Assembly (NCBI RefSeq): GCF_900111445.1
Contig: NZ_FOHE01000007.1
Span: 62,001 to 126,000 of the forward strand
DNA: 64,000 bases
Direction of reading: 5' to 3'
DNA from: Oceanobacillus limi
GTDB taxonomy: Bacteria > Bacillota > Bacilli > Bacillales > Amphibacillaceae
Below are positions 29,971 to 38,880 of this stretch, one piece after another (position 1 is the first letter of the stretch; each line of letters begins with the position of its first letter). Position numbers and translations under genes: made by a program. The notes under the pieces are model-generated. The model saw nothing but the letters and a program-made list of their open reading frames with translations, searched no databases and was not told where the DNA came from.

Positions 29971-30514
29971 TGTTTTTGAACCTTGTAAGTAACACACTTA
30001 GAACCATTCAATTGGGTATGTTTAAGCTGATTACTTGGAAAAGTTAATTACTTAGGACATTTGCTAACCCTAAGTGATACTTTTTATACTCTGACAAAAA
30101 GAGAGAGAAATGGAGGTACTTCGAGTAGACAAACAAGATTACAAAATTCACTACAATACTAGGAGGAAGATAAATGAAAGAGAAAATTATTCTTAGAAAA
30201 AGTGCAAGGCAAAGGCTAGAGGTAAAAGCCTCGGATCTTGAATACCTTGCCTTTTTGGAACAGCAACGATTGCTTTCCGTTCAACAATTTCATCAAGCGT
30301 CTTCAGAATTGTTCAATAATCAATTAAAAGACTACAGTTTTAAAAATTGCATCAGAAAATTTGAAGAATACAATTTTATTCGAAGTCATTTATATAGCAA
30401 TAAGTTTGAGGGAGAACGTTTTAAATATGTTACCGTGGGTAGTAAAAGCATTGAATTGTTAATTGAAAATGAGTTTCTTGATGGTTCATATAATAAGTCA
30501 AAAATATACAAATT
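29971..30514 (+). repeat. Copy 1 of the 544-bp duplicated block
   Basis: This block recurs at 37136-37679 at a constant offset of 7165 bases, with scattered substitutions and no indels that I could see. It covers a 200-bp leader and the first 113 codons of a replication-relaxation gene. Identity stops abruptly at 30514, where copy 1 changes into unrelated sequence leading to the internal junction at 30551. Confidence 0.88.
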
Positions 30515-30566
30515 GAAATCTTGGGGGCAGTCCCCTACCCAGCTAAAGCTCACCGTGGTGATTTAA
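30174..30566 (+). pseudogene. Truncated replication-relaxation family gene
   Basis: The first 113 residues match the intact gene at 37339 closely (shared MKE-IILRKSARQRLEVKAS beginning). After YKSKIYK-like residues the frame runs into unrelated sequence and stops after about 17 foreign residues (130 in total instead of 333). The winged-helix-like N-terminal part is present but the whole C-terminal domain is gone. The ribosome binding site AGGAGGAAG is intact. It may still produce a short DNA-binding peptide able to compete with the full-length protein; that is speculation. Confidence 0.78.
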
Positions 30567-30580
30567 AAGGCAAAAACAGG
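30551..30580 (+). repeat. Internal attP-arm-like junction (site B)
   Basis: CACCGTGGTGATTTAAAAGG followed by CAAAAA matches the sequence just inside attL, CAGCGTGGTAATTTAAGAGG plus CAAAAA at 23770-23795, at 23 of 26 positions. A hairpin follows at 30579, and then the 3' end of a minus-strand defence operon, exactly as at the left end. No att core precedes it. Confidence 0.7.
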
Positions 30581-30615
30581 CATTGGTAGACTGATTTTAC
30601 CAATGCCCTTTTTAT
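30579..30615. terminator. Terminator of the Gabija-like operon
   Basis: GGCATTGGTA...TACCAATGCC forms a perfect stem followed by CTTTTTA on the plus strand; it lies between the truncated gene and the convergent helicase gene. Confidence 0.75.
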
Positions 30616-30656
30616 TATTGTTTTACTTCTAGTTATTTAAAATATAATGACATTGT

Positions 30657-32540
30657 TTACGTCCATTTGAATTGTTTAACGTCTGCATTCTCCAACATTT
30701 GATAAATGTCATTTACCTTAGATCTTTCTTGTCCATTGAAGCGGTTTTTACAAAAGGTAAAAATCATTCTTGTTTTTGCTCTTGACATTGCAACAAAAAA
30801 TGTAAATGTTTCATCTTCTGGGGATTTCTCAAAGTTCCAAAAGGCTCCATCTTCTAGTCCCAATAAAACCACAGATTCAAATTCAAGACCTTTACTTTTA
30901 TGAATTGACATAATTGGAATTGAATAAGTCCCCAGAAAATCATCTATTGCTTTATACCAGACTTTATGCTTTTCATATGAATAAAAAAGAAACTCCGCTG
31001 TCTGCTTTACTTTTCTTTCTAAATACTTTCCTTTTCTATACTCAGGATAGCTACTTTTAATCAAATCTAGACCTATCAAAGTTAAAATTTTGTCTAACCA
31101 TTGCTCTACTACCTTTTTGGTCACTTTTATTGACTCATACTTAATAGTCTTTTTAAATTCAACTATAAAACTATTAATTTCTTTTTCTACTTGATAGGAT
31201 TCTGTTTCATCATTGCCACGTAAACTTAAAACATTCGATATTAACCTAGACCAAGCTTTAGGGCCACGGTCTGTTGTGGCTAAAGAAAATACATCGATTA
31301 TATATTTCATAAAATTTTCTGCTAGTAAATCTTGCCATTGATCCTCTATCCTAGAGTGTATTCCTAAATTACTTAATTCATTTATAAGCATGTCACAATA
31401 CATATCTGCCCGTTGCCTAACTAAAATACCTACATCTCTTCGTTCAAGTTTTTCTTGATCAATCCACGTTTTAATTTCTGTTGCTAATGTTTTTGCTTCT
31501 TCAGAGGCATTGGTGAAGTTCCATATTTCGCATATGCCCTCATCCTCATTCTTCCACTTATTAGATGGAGTTATTACTGTTGAACCACCCATCATATCAT
31601 TTATTATAGATGTTTGAATTCGTACTAAATTAGGAGCAGACCTATGATTTAATACCATTTCGAACTCTTTAGCTTTGAAGTCTAATTTAAATTGATTAAA
31701 TACTCCATCTAACGCACCAGCCCAACCCATTATCTTTTGTTTAACGTCACCTACAGCGGTCACCGAAGCATTTGAACCCATGAAAGTTGTTCTAACTAAG
31801 TCATACTGGATTAATGTTGTATCTTGAAACTCATCTAAAAAAACATGACTATATGTAGCTCTGATTGCTCTTAAAATCTTGGGATTTGACCTAAGTAAAT
31901 ATTCAGCAATTCTTGAAATCATGGGGAAGGTTAGGCTCGAATTTTCTTTCCCATTAATATAGTTTTTCCAAAGTTGATACTTATACCATGATTCTATTGA
32001 GTTTATTTTGTCCACTCGTAATGGTAGTCTTTCATTTGCATATGTCTTAGCAAAAAGATCATAATCAAAGTAGTAATTCCACCCATTCTCTTCACTAGGT
32101 TCTTCTGCTTCTTCTCTGAGATTAGGTACATCTCTTTTATAAAAATTTACTATTTCATACTCCAATGATGGTCTATAAAATTCAGGTATAGTTAAACGAA
32201 ATCTATCCATAATTTGCTTAGCAAATGAATCATATGTTAAAGATACAAACCTATTCGCAAACTCTTTTCCGGATCGTTTTTCAACGCGTTCTTTTAAATT
32301 CTTAGCTGCATCTCTCTTGAAACTTATAGCTAGTATTCTAGCAGGATATACGCTCGTATTTGTTTCCAACAAATAACAAGCTTTCTGAGCTAATAATTCC
32401 GTTTTTCCTGCTCCGGGACCAGCTAACACATAGGCGCTTCCTTCATACCTCACTACTTCCTGTGCAGCTTTTTCTAAAATAACACCGTCTTTTGGAATCC
32501 AAGATTCTTTTTTCACATAGTTACTCAGATAAATCACCAT
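30657..32540 (-). CDS. UvrD/Rep-type helicase (GajB-like)
   Basis: The protein of about 627 residues is a superfamily 1A helicase: Walker A AGPGAGKTE near residue 42, motif II FLDEFQDTT near 235, GDVKQKI (motif III region), MSIHKSKGLEFESVVLLGLED (motif V) near 560 and AMSRAKTRMIF (motif VI) near 590. In Gabija systems a helicase of this type (GajB) partners the OLD-family nuclease GajA. It is somewhat longer than typical GajB. It overlaps the upstream OLD gene by about 20 bases, so the two are translationally coupled; ATG 32540 is used. Third and last gene of the operon. Confidence 0.82.
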   Translation of the reverse strand: MVIYLSNYVKKESWIPKDGVILEKAAQEVVRYEGSAYVLAGPGAGKTELLAQKACYLLETNTSVYPARILAISFKRDAAKNLKERVEKRSGKEFANRFVSLTYDSFAKQIMDRFRLTIPEFYRPSLEYEIVNFYKRDVPNLREEAEEPSEENGWNYYFDYDLFAKTYANERLPLRVDKINSIESWYKYQLWKNYINGKENSSLTFPMISRIAEYLLRSNPKILRAIRATYSHVFLDEFQDTTLIQYDLVRTTFMGSNASVTAVGDVKQKIMGWAGALDGVFNQFKLDFKAKEFEMVLNHRSAPNLVRIQTSIINDMMGGSTVITPSNKWKNEDEGICEIWNFTNASEEAKTLATEIKTWIDQEKLERRDVGILVRQRADMYCDMLINELSNLGIHSRIEDQWQDLLAENFMKYIIDVFSLATTDRGPKAWSRLISNVLSLRGNDETESYQVEKEINSFIVEFKKTIKYESIKVTKKVVEQWLDKILTLIGLDLIKSSYPEYRKGKYLERKVKQTAEFLFYSYEKHKVWYKAIDDFLGTYSIPIMSIHKSKGLEFESVVLLGLEDGAFWNFEKSPEDETFTFFVAMSRAKTRMIFTFCKNRFNGQERSKVNDIYQMLENADVKQFKWT

Positions 32541-34554
32541 CAATAAATGATTTTATTCCCTTCATTAATTTTTTAAGAGGAATTGGTAATTTTTCAATTA
32601 ATAACTTCGTATCTATATTTTCTAATGCCATAATATGAGTGCCGGGTTTACCTCTGCCTAAGAAAAAGTAATCATACCAAATCATTAATTCTTTCTGTTC
32701 ATCCGAATAGGTAATTCCTGAGCCGCCCTCAGTTTTTAAAGTTGCCCTAACCCCTTTTTCTAAACGGTCTAGATATTCAATAGAATCCTTCTCTTTATCT
32801 ACACCTTTAGGACCTCCCTGTTTGGGAACTGTCTTTTTATATGCATCTAGGAAACTTTCAATCATCATGAAATCAATATCTAGTGGAGCCGAATAGTAAA
32901 CTCCATAGGCTTCTAAAAACTCAACCCATGAATAGAGATTTTCTCTTTCATCTTCCTTTTCTATAGACCATGTATGCATACGAGAGAACTCGTCATCACT
33001 TAGCACTCCATTTTGGACAGAAAGTAACTCACGCTTATCATAGCCTAATTGGATCAACTGCTGTAATGCATATTTAATTCGACCCCATCCACCACCATTT
33101 CGATCTAAATCTAAATCCAATAGAGTTAGATAAGGGATATTCAACTGATGTAGTAATTTCCAAAAGTGATTTACGTGTCTCCCACCTAACGGAACGATAG
33201 AAATATTGCTTTGATCTAAATCGGTATCTAGAAGACTAATTATCTTTGGAAGTATAATCTCTTCACTATCACCTTCCCCTAAAACAACCAATTGTGAAAA
33301 ATACAGTTCTGGATATGCCATAATAGCAGCTTTTATATATTTATATTCTTCTTCTTTATCTTTGTCAGGAAGAATTATTGAATTTACGATAGTTCTTATT
33401 TCTTTTTGATCAATTCTAAAATGAAGAATTGATTGTGGATCGACTCTTTTAATCATCGAAGGGGAGTGGGTAGCAACTAAACCTTGTGCATTATCATTTT
33501 CAGAGACGTCAGTTAAAGCTTTCATTATTCGACCAAGTAAATGAGGGGAAATATGATTTTCTGGTTCCTCAACTGCTAACAAGGTCAACACTGGTGGTTG
33601 AAGATTATATATTTTTTTATCTTCCTCAGCTTCATCTTGTAAGGCCTCATTCTCAATTTCTAAAAACGAATTTACTAGAGTCAAGTAAAAAATTGAGCGT
33701 AATCCATCGCCTAATTGATCCACTTTATATTTGCTTCCTGTTTCAGTTGGTTCAAAATAAACCTCTACTTTTTTTAGAATTGAGTCTAAGTCTGCATGGC
33801 TGAAAGCAACCATAGTTGAGCCATAGCGAAAATCATTATGGTATTTTCTCCATTGACTATTAAGTATTTCTCTTAACCGTTTAACACCATTTACTTCGTC
33901 AAAAATCCCATCAACTTGCTTCATTTTTTCTTGTATGTCACTATTAATTTCTTTTGGCCAGTTAATTCCTTTTAAAATCCTCCCTAAGATAGTTCCTGAT
34001 GCATTTTTTAATTGTACGGCCGGGTCTCTTGTTGCAGGTATATAAATCATTTGAATTTGAGAGCGCTCACTGGCTTTAACCGGCTGTAGATCTTCATCTT
34101 CTGTTTTGGTTCCAATTGGAGATAAGACATAATATAACCCTTGCTCAATATTTCCTTCAAATGTATTTCCTTCTGATAACTCGGCTTTTAGCCTTATACG
34201 CACATAAGGACTTCCACCAACTTTACCCGCAACCATATGATTAAAATGTGGCGGGATAGTAGTTCTTGCCTCTTCAGTATCATTTTCAAGTTCATTAAAA
34301 TCAATTATAGCTTCTATATAAAGTGAAGATTCACCATGATCTATTGGATTTTCATTAGCAGGTATATGGAAATCAGATCTTTCCAACAAGCGCTCTTTCT
34401 GAAAAGGACTAAAAAGTTTTAATAAAGCTTGTATTGCAGAAGTTTTACCACTACTATTCGCTCCAACTAAAACTGACAAGTCTTCTAAATCTAGATTAGT
34501 ATCAGTTGGTCCAAAGGATCTAAAGTTATTAATAACTAATTTCTTTATTCTCAA
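32521..34554 (-). CDS. OLD family ATPase/TOPRIM nuclease (GajA-like)
   Basis: The 677-residue protein has an ABC-type ATPase: Walker A GANSSGKT at residues 31-38, a long insertion, LLAVEEPENHISP (Walker B) near 325 and ATHSPSM (H-loop). A C-terminal TOPRIM domain has VLGEGDSEEI near 424 and the acidic LDLDLDRN near 481. This is the plan of class 2 OLD nucleases, whose helicase-linked members are GajA of Gabija, a nuclease held inactive by nucleotides until phage infection depletes them. It sits between a PD-(D/E)XK-like gene (40 bases upstream) and the helicase gene (overlapping). Confidence 0.82.
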   Translation of the reverse strand: MRIKKLVINNFRSFGPTDTNLDLEDLSVLVGANSSGKTSAIQALLKLFSPFQKERLLERSDFHIPANENPIDHGESSLYIEAIIDFNELENDTEEARTTIPPHFNHMVAGKVGGSPYVRIRLKAELSEGNTFEGNIEQGLYYVLSPIGTKTEDEDLQPVKASERSQIQMIYIPATRDPAVQLKNASGTILGRILKGINWPKEINSDIQEKMKQVDGIFDEVNGVKRLREILNSQWRKYHNDFRYGSTMVAFSHADLDSILKKVEVYFEPTETGSKYKVDQLGDGLRSIFYLTLVNSFLEIENEALQDEAEEDKKIYNLQPPVLTLLAVEEPENHISPHLLGRIMKALTDVSENDNAQGLVATHSPSMIKRVDPQSILHFRIDQKEIRTIVNSIILPDKDKEEEYKYIKAAIMAYPELYFSQLVVLGEGDSEEIILPKIISLLDTDLDQSNISIVPLGGRHVNHFWKLLHQLNIPYLTLLDLDLDRNGGGWGRIKYALQQLIQLGYDKRELLSVQNGVLSDDEFSRMHTWSIEKEDERENLYSWVEFLEAYGVYYSAPLDIDFMMIESFLDAYKKTVPKQGGPKGVDKEKDSIEYLDRLEKGVRATLKTEGGSGITYSDEQKELMIWYDYFFLGRGKPGTHIMALENIDTKLLIEKLPIPLKKLMKGIKSFIDGDLSE

Positions 34555-34594
34555 TTAGTTCAACTCCTCTTCAGTGTTATTAAGTGCAATAATT

Positions 34595-36790
34595 CTATTC
34601 AAATTCTTTGATATTACGTGATTCACTCACTTTCTCTCTAGTTGCTTTAATCTGTCTATATGCGGACTCTGGTAAAGCTTGAAACTGCTCCGGACCTATA
34701 ATATTCGTGATCACTTTTTTAAACTCTTTATTATTATTGATTCCAACTAATACGCAGTAGGTTGGTTCATCTTCATATACAACCCTCTCCATTAGAAACC
34801 TCTTGCGTTGAACCACATCTTTAAATACTTTATTGGATGCATGAAGTAGGAATATTGATATAATAGGTAACTCACGGATCCTATCTTCTGTTTTATAGTT
34901 AAGCGCCATATATGGAGTTAATATTGCTTTACGTCTTCTAAACTCTAAAAGTTTCCTACTCCTAGAAGAAAGAAAATCGCTAAGATTACCTCTAGTATTT
35001 GAGTCTAATAAAAGAAGGTATCTAGCAGCTCTGATGCACAAATAATCTCTTGTGCCATCCAATAAATTGATGAGTTGTTCCAACATGAACTCCATCTCTT
35101 GTTTAGGTTTTGGTGCAGGACCTATTAATAGATCAAGGAAACTTTCCCCTTCTTCGTCCTCAAGATCAGAATTGATTTTTCTTGCCATGTAGTCATCAAT
35201 TTCGTCTCTATGACTAGCAATATATATTTCGCCTATGTCGTCCTCTTCATTAACTATCTCTCTAATACGCGTAGAATAATCATTATAAGCAAAATACATC
35301 CCCAGATGGTCCAATTCATCATTTAGCTTTATATAAGGGTTCCTAATAGCATGACTTCTTTGATATAAATAATTTAAGAACAAACTTGGGGAGTCAAAAA
35401 GTTCAGGATACACTCTTAAATCGTTAATGGAAATACACCATACAGGCAGATCACTATTTTGAATAAACTCTGTTTTTTCTATTTGGGATGCTATCTCGTT
35501 GAAATCATCCAAAGTAACACAACATGCTTGGATAAATTCACTATTTTCAATAGCATCAATAAGTTTATAGCGCTTTTTACTCTCTTTCTGATAAATTTCT
35601 ATCTTTCCTGCCCTCATATATTCTTCATAAAGCCGTACAGATTGTTCGTAGGGGTTTTTTGCCAAATCATTCAGTGACTTTTTGTAGGCTTCTTCATCTG
35701 AAAAAGGTGAAACCGGTGATAATGCCCCACCCTTCACTTCTATAATTATCATTACATCATCAAAAAGAATAATACCGTCACATTCACACCATTCATTCTT
35801 TCCATTTGCACCGACTGGTGCTTTATAAAAAATGTTTTGATACATAATAGCTGTAGGCAAAATAGTTTTAAATAATTTAAAAGGTAATTCCTCTGATAAG
35901 TCTTTTTGAATGTCATTTATCTTATTAGAAACACTCTCTTTTTTCCTCCGCACAGCTCTTAAAACCGTTCTGTAAAAGTTATCTATTAAATTATCAACAG
36001 AAAAACAATAGTACTTTCCTCCTATACCAATGATGGGTTTATATTTTATAGGGGCCTCCTTTATCATTACTTGTATATCGTCTGCATAAAAGTCATTGCA
36101 TTCGCCTTGTTGAAGCGAGAGTTCCTTAATAAACTCTACAGGCCACCCTGTAATGCTTTCAACATTAAAATATTCAGCTAAATTTAAAAATACTTCTTCT
36201 GACATCTCATCTTCAGGTGAAGCACCACTATCTAACAAAGCTTCCATAAATCCCATAGTACGTAATCGTCTGCTGATTGCTAAAAGACCATCTACTAGAT
36301 CGACGCTTGTAATTCCAAAGATCTTATTAAAAAGATCTGTATATGGAGACAGCATATCCGTAAAATGAGCTTTTTCAAAATAGGGATACATTGTTCCAGA
36401 AACATTCATTTGCATACCTTGTGAATACTTAATTAAATCATCCTTCGGTGCAATGTTTACATAAATAGTGGCAGCAGTATATAAACTATTCAGTTCTTCC
36501 ATATATTCATTTATTTCATTTTTATCTAAGTATCCAGTTCCTGTGTTTATTTCACTACTTACAATAAGACTTTGTGTAATATCAATCATTTTGTTCTCAA
36601 AAGGACTTATATCTCCGTGAACCGAAGCCTCAATATCCCCAAAATGGTTTAAAAACTTTAAAACATGCAACTGAACCATAATTATAAGCGGATCGGCTTT
36701 AGAAATTGAGCTTCTAATTTTTATGAGGCTATTCTCTATTTTCTTCTCCAATTCTTTTAAATCCATATATGGCAGAACATTTTCAGACAC
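34595..36790 (-). CDS. Large protein with PD-(D/E)XK nuclease-like core, first gene of the Gabija-like operon
   Basis: The 731-residue protein is not one I recognise as a named family. Around residues 330-352 it has the pattern E-CDG-IILFDD-IIIEVKGG, i.e. an acidic residue then E-x-K in a beta-hairpin, as in PD-(D/E)XK or NERD-type nucleases (family-level inference). The flanking regions are helical and acidic, with no membrane span. It begins at ATG 36790 and is followed after 40 bases by the GajA-like gene in the same direction, so a three-gene operon is likely. Classical Gabija has only two genes; this partner may add sensing, a second nuclease or regulation. Confidence 0.65.
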   Translation of the reverse strand: MSENVLPYMDLKELEKKIENSLIKIRSSISKADPLIIMVQLHVLKFLNHFGDIEASVHGDISPFENKMIDITQSLIVSSEINTGTGYLDKNEINEYMEELNSLYTAATIYVNIAPKDDLIKYSQGMQMNVSGTMYPYFEKAHFTDMLSPYTDLFNKIFGITSVDLVDGLLAISRRLRTMGFMEALLDSGASPEDEMSEEVFLNLAEYFNVESITGWPVEFIKELSLQQGECNDFYADDIQVMIKEAPIKYKPIIGIGGKYYCFSVDNLIDNFYRTVLRAVRRKKESVSNKINDIQKDLSEELPFKLFKTILPTAIMYQNIFYKAPVGANGKNEWCECDGIILFDDVMIIIEVKGGALSPVSPFSDEEAYKKSLNDLAKNPYEQSVRLYEEYMRAGKIEIYQKESKKRYKLIDAIENSEFIQACCVTLDDFNEIASQIEKTEFIQNSDLPVWCISINDLRVYPELFDSPSLFLNYLYQRSHAIRNPYIKLNDELDHLGMYFAYNDYSTRIREIVNEEDDIGEIYIASHRDEIDDYMARKINSDLEDEEGESFLDLLIGPAPKPKQEMEFMLEQLINLLDGTRDYLCIRAARYLLLLDSNTRGNLSDFLSSRSRKLLEFRRRKAILTPYMALNYKTEDRIRELPIISIFLLHASNKVFKDVVQRKRFLMERVVYEDEPTYCVLVGINNNKEFKKVITNIIGPEQFQALPESAYRQIKATREKVSESRNIKEFE

Positions 36791-37135
36791 CTCATCATCC
36801 CCTATTCTTAACTTTGTTCAGTTCGCTCTTACTTAAAAACAACTAAAATTTATTACTAGATAACCAAAAAAATCAGTCATTTCCAAAAAGTTTACACACT
36901 AACTTCTTTACTAGAAATGACTGACCTATTGATGTACTTAAAATCTACATTCATCTAAACTCTCTTTGCTGAAAAACATATTATTCCCTTAACTATATTT
37001 TACCACTCATTATTTAATAGTAAAATATAACAATTTAGAAGATAAATAGCAAAACTTCATAAGTGGAAAGACTATTTATGCATTTCATTGATTTTTTATT
37101 TTATGTCTTAGAATTTATTATCTTAGACGCTATAC

Positions 37136-37679
37136 TATTTTTGAACCTTGTAAGTAACACACTTAGAACCATTCAATGGGGTATGTTTATGTTGATTACT
37201 TGGAAAAGTTAATTACTTAGGACATTCGCTAACCCTAAGCGATACTTTTTATACTCTGACAATAAGAGAGAAAAATGGAGGAACTTCGAGTAGACAAACA
37301 AGATTACAAAATTCACTACAATACTAGGAGGAAAATAAATGAAAGAGGAAATTATTCTTAGAAAAAGTGCAAGGCAAAGGCTAGAGGTAAAAGCCTCGGA
37401 TCTTGAATACCTTGCCTTTTTGGAACAGCAACGATTGCTTTCCGTTCAACAATTTTATCAAGCATATTCAGCATTGTTCAATAATCGACTCAAAGATTAC
37501 AGTTTTAAAAATCGCTTACGAAAATTCGAAGAATACAATCTTATTCGAAGTAATTATTATAGCAATGGGTTTGAGGGAGAACGTTTTAAATATGTGACAG
37601 TCGGTAGCAAAAGCATTGAATTGTTAATTGAAAATAAATTTCTTGATGGATCATACAATAAGTCAAAAATATACAAATT
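37136..37679 (+). repeat. Copy 2 of the 544-bp duplicated block
   Basis: This is the intact partner of the block at 29971-30514. It includes the leader with hairpin-forming segments (CTTAGG at 37216, CCTAAG ending at 37239) and the start of the full-length replication-relaxation gene. Confidence 0.88.
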
Positions 37680-38340
37680 CAATCAAAAGAAAAATGTCCT
37701 TCACTATCTTGCAACACAAAAAGCCGTTATTAATATTTTGACAAAACTAAACGAAAGTCTAATTATTGAATTAAATTCTAAACAGGTTAAGTACGGATTG
37801 TTGTATAATGAAAATCTCTTCTCTATTTCACCAGCACACCTTCGTTATGAAGAATGGATTCCAGAATTCAGGAATTTACACCGTCAAAATAAAGGTGCTT
37901 TCCATTCGAAAGTTGCTAAATATATGACCCAAAGTAATACTAGTAATCTACGATCAGGAAAAACCATGACAATTGTAAAGCCCGATTGGATTATCAAAGT
38001 TGAACCGCGGAAGAAAAGAAAACCTGTTTACCTGAATATTGAACTGGACCTTAGCACAGAGCCAATAGAAACACTGACTGAAAAGGTTTTTAAATATGCT
38101 ATAGTTGCAGAAAACAACCCTGAAGAACAACATCACTTGTGTATTGTAATTGCTGATAATAGTTTCTCAAACCGTTCACAATTCGGTACTGGAATTAAAA
38201 GAACCCAAAATATAATTAAACGATTTAAAGAAGATAAAGCCGTAATGCAGCGAATAAAAGAATCAAGCCTTATTGTAATGGTCCATCCATTATCGAGAAT
38301 AGAAGAGAAAATTCACCAAAATTTATGTAAATACTCATAG
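37339..38340 (+). CDS. Replication-relaxation family protein
   Basis: The 333-residue protein fits the replication-relaxation (Replic_Relax) family of plasmids and mobile elements: an N-terminal winged-helix-like region (residues 15-100), then a mixed domain with PDWIIKVE and NIELDLSTEPIETLTEKVFKY near 225-250, resembling a relaxase- or nuclease-like core. Its exact activity is unknown. AGGAGGAAAATAA precedes the ATG. A truncated second copy lies at 30174. The downstream 450 bases hold iteron-like repeats, which suggests a role at a replication or transfer origin. Confidence 0.72.
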   Translation: MKEEIILRKSARQRLEVKASDLEYLAFLEQQRLLSVQQFYQAYSALFNNRLKDYSFKNRLRKFEEYNLIRSNYYSNGFEGERFKYVTVGSKSIELLIENKFLDGSYNKSKIYKFNQKKNVLHYLATQKAVINILTKLNESLIIELNSKQVKYGLLYNENLFSISPAHLRYEEWIPEFRNLHRQNKGAFHSKVAKYMTQSNTSNLRSGKTMTIVKPDWIIKVEPRKKRKPVYLNIELDLSTEPIETLTEKVFKYAIVAENNPEEQHHLCIVIADNSFSNRSQFGTGIKRTQNIIKRFKEDKAVMQRIKESSLIVMVHPLSRIEEKIHQNLCKYS

Positions 38341-38430
38341 ATACGATCTTGAGGTTTTCAACTGAAGGAAAACTTTTTCTAATTAGTCATTCATTTTTGA
38401 ATGGCTACCTTACATAATCATCTATTCTAA

Positions 38431-38454
38431 TGATAGTTACCATTATTAGATACC
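38431..38454 (+). repeat. Iteron-like repeat, copy 1
   Basis: TGATAGTTACCATTATTAGA followed by TACC; it differs from the copy at 38627 at one base (A or C at the fifth position). Confidence 0.6.
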
Positions 38455-38626
38455 TCGTTAACTTCTACTGTCACAATAATTTTCACGATTAGATAACCCC
38501 TCTTTCTATAGTAGTAACCATTATCCGTTTCCTAAAACCGTATCTATATATCCCTTCATCCGACAAAATAGAATAATTTATTAAGAATTTATGCAACAAT
38601 ATAAATTACTTTTCACCCCATTTCAA

Positions 38627-38650
38627 TGATCGTTACCATTATTAGATACC
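38627..38650 (+). repeat. Iteron-like repeat, copy 2
   Basis: TGATCGTTACCATTATTAGA followed by TACC, 196 bases after copy 1 in the same orientation. Confidence 0.6.
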
Positions 38651-38784
38651 ACTGTTCCAGCTTTTCAAATCAGCTATCTTCACACTGTAACTTAAAGAAT
38701 ATCAATTAAAATTCACATTAATAGTTACCTCTTATAGTAACCTCAAACAAAGGCTAGAAGAATAATTAATGCTGGCAACATTTT

Positions 38785-38799
38785 CGGTCAGCGTGGTAA
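38785..38799 (+). repeat. Third junction-like site (site C)
   Basis: CGGTCAGCGTGGTAA equals the attL-proximal CGGTTCAGCGTGGTAA (23765-23780) except for one missing T. As at the other two junctions, a hairpin and the 3' end of a minus-strand gene follow. The AGAGGCAAAAA arm is not conserved here. Confidence 0.45.
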
Positions 38800-38831
38800 G
38801 ATATATATGAGGGATTCCCTCTGGACAAATC

Positions 38832-38880
38832 AAAAAGAACCCGCAACCTTACTAGCGATCAAAGGTTGTGGGTTCTTTTT
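38832..38880 (-). terminator. Terminator overlapping the 3' end of the 38852 gene
   Basis: AAAAAGAACCCGCAACC...GGTTGTGGGTTCTTTTT is a long perfect stem with A and T runs at its edges, able to stop transcription on either strand. Confidence 0.8.

Larger units (their letters stand above)
38341..38784. other. Gene-free region with iteron-like repeats
   Basis: No gene is visible. A 24-bp motif containing GTTACCATTATTAGATACC occurs at 38431-38454 and, as CGTTACCATTATTAGATACC, at 38627-38650 (23 of 24 identical). Weaker relatives occur near 38479, 38514 and 38722. The region is AT-rich and follows the replication-relaxation gene, so it could be a replication origin or the binding region of that protein. 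Confidence 0.5.

Noticed and set aside
38341-38784. CRISPR array in the repeated region
   Set aside because: Only two near-identical repeats, 196 bp apart, with no regular spacers and no cas genes.
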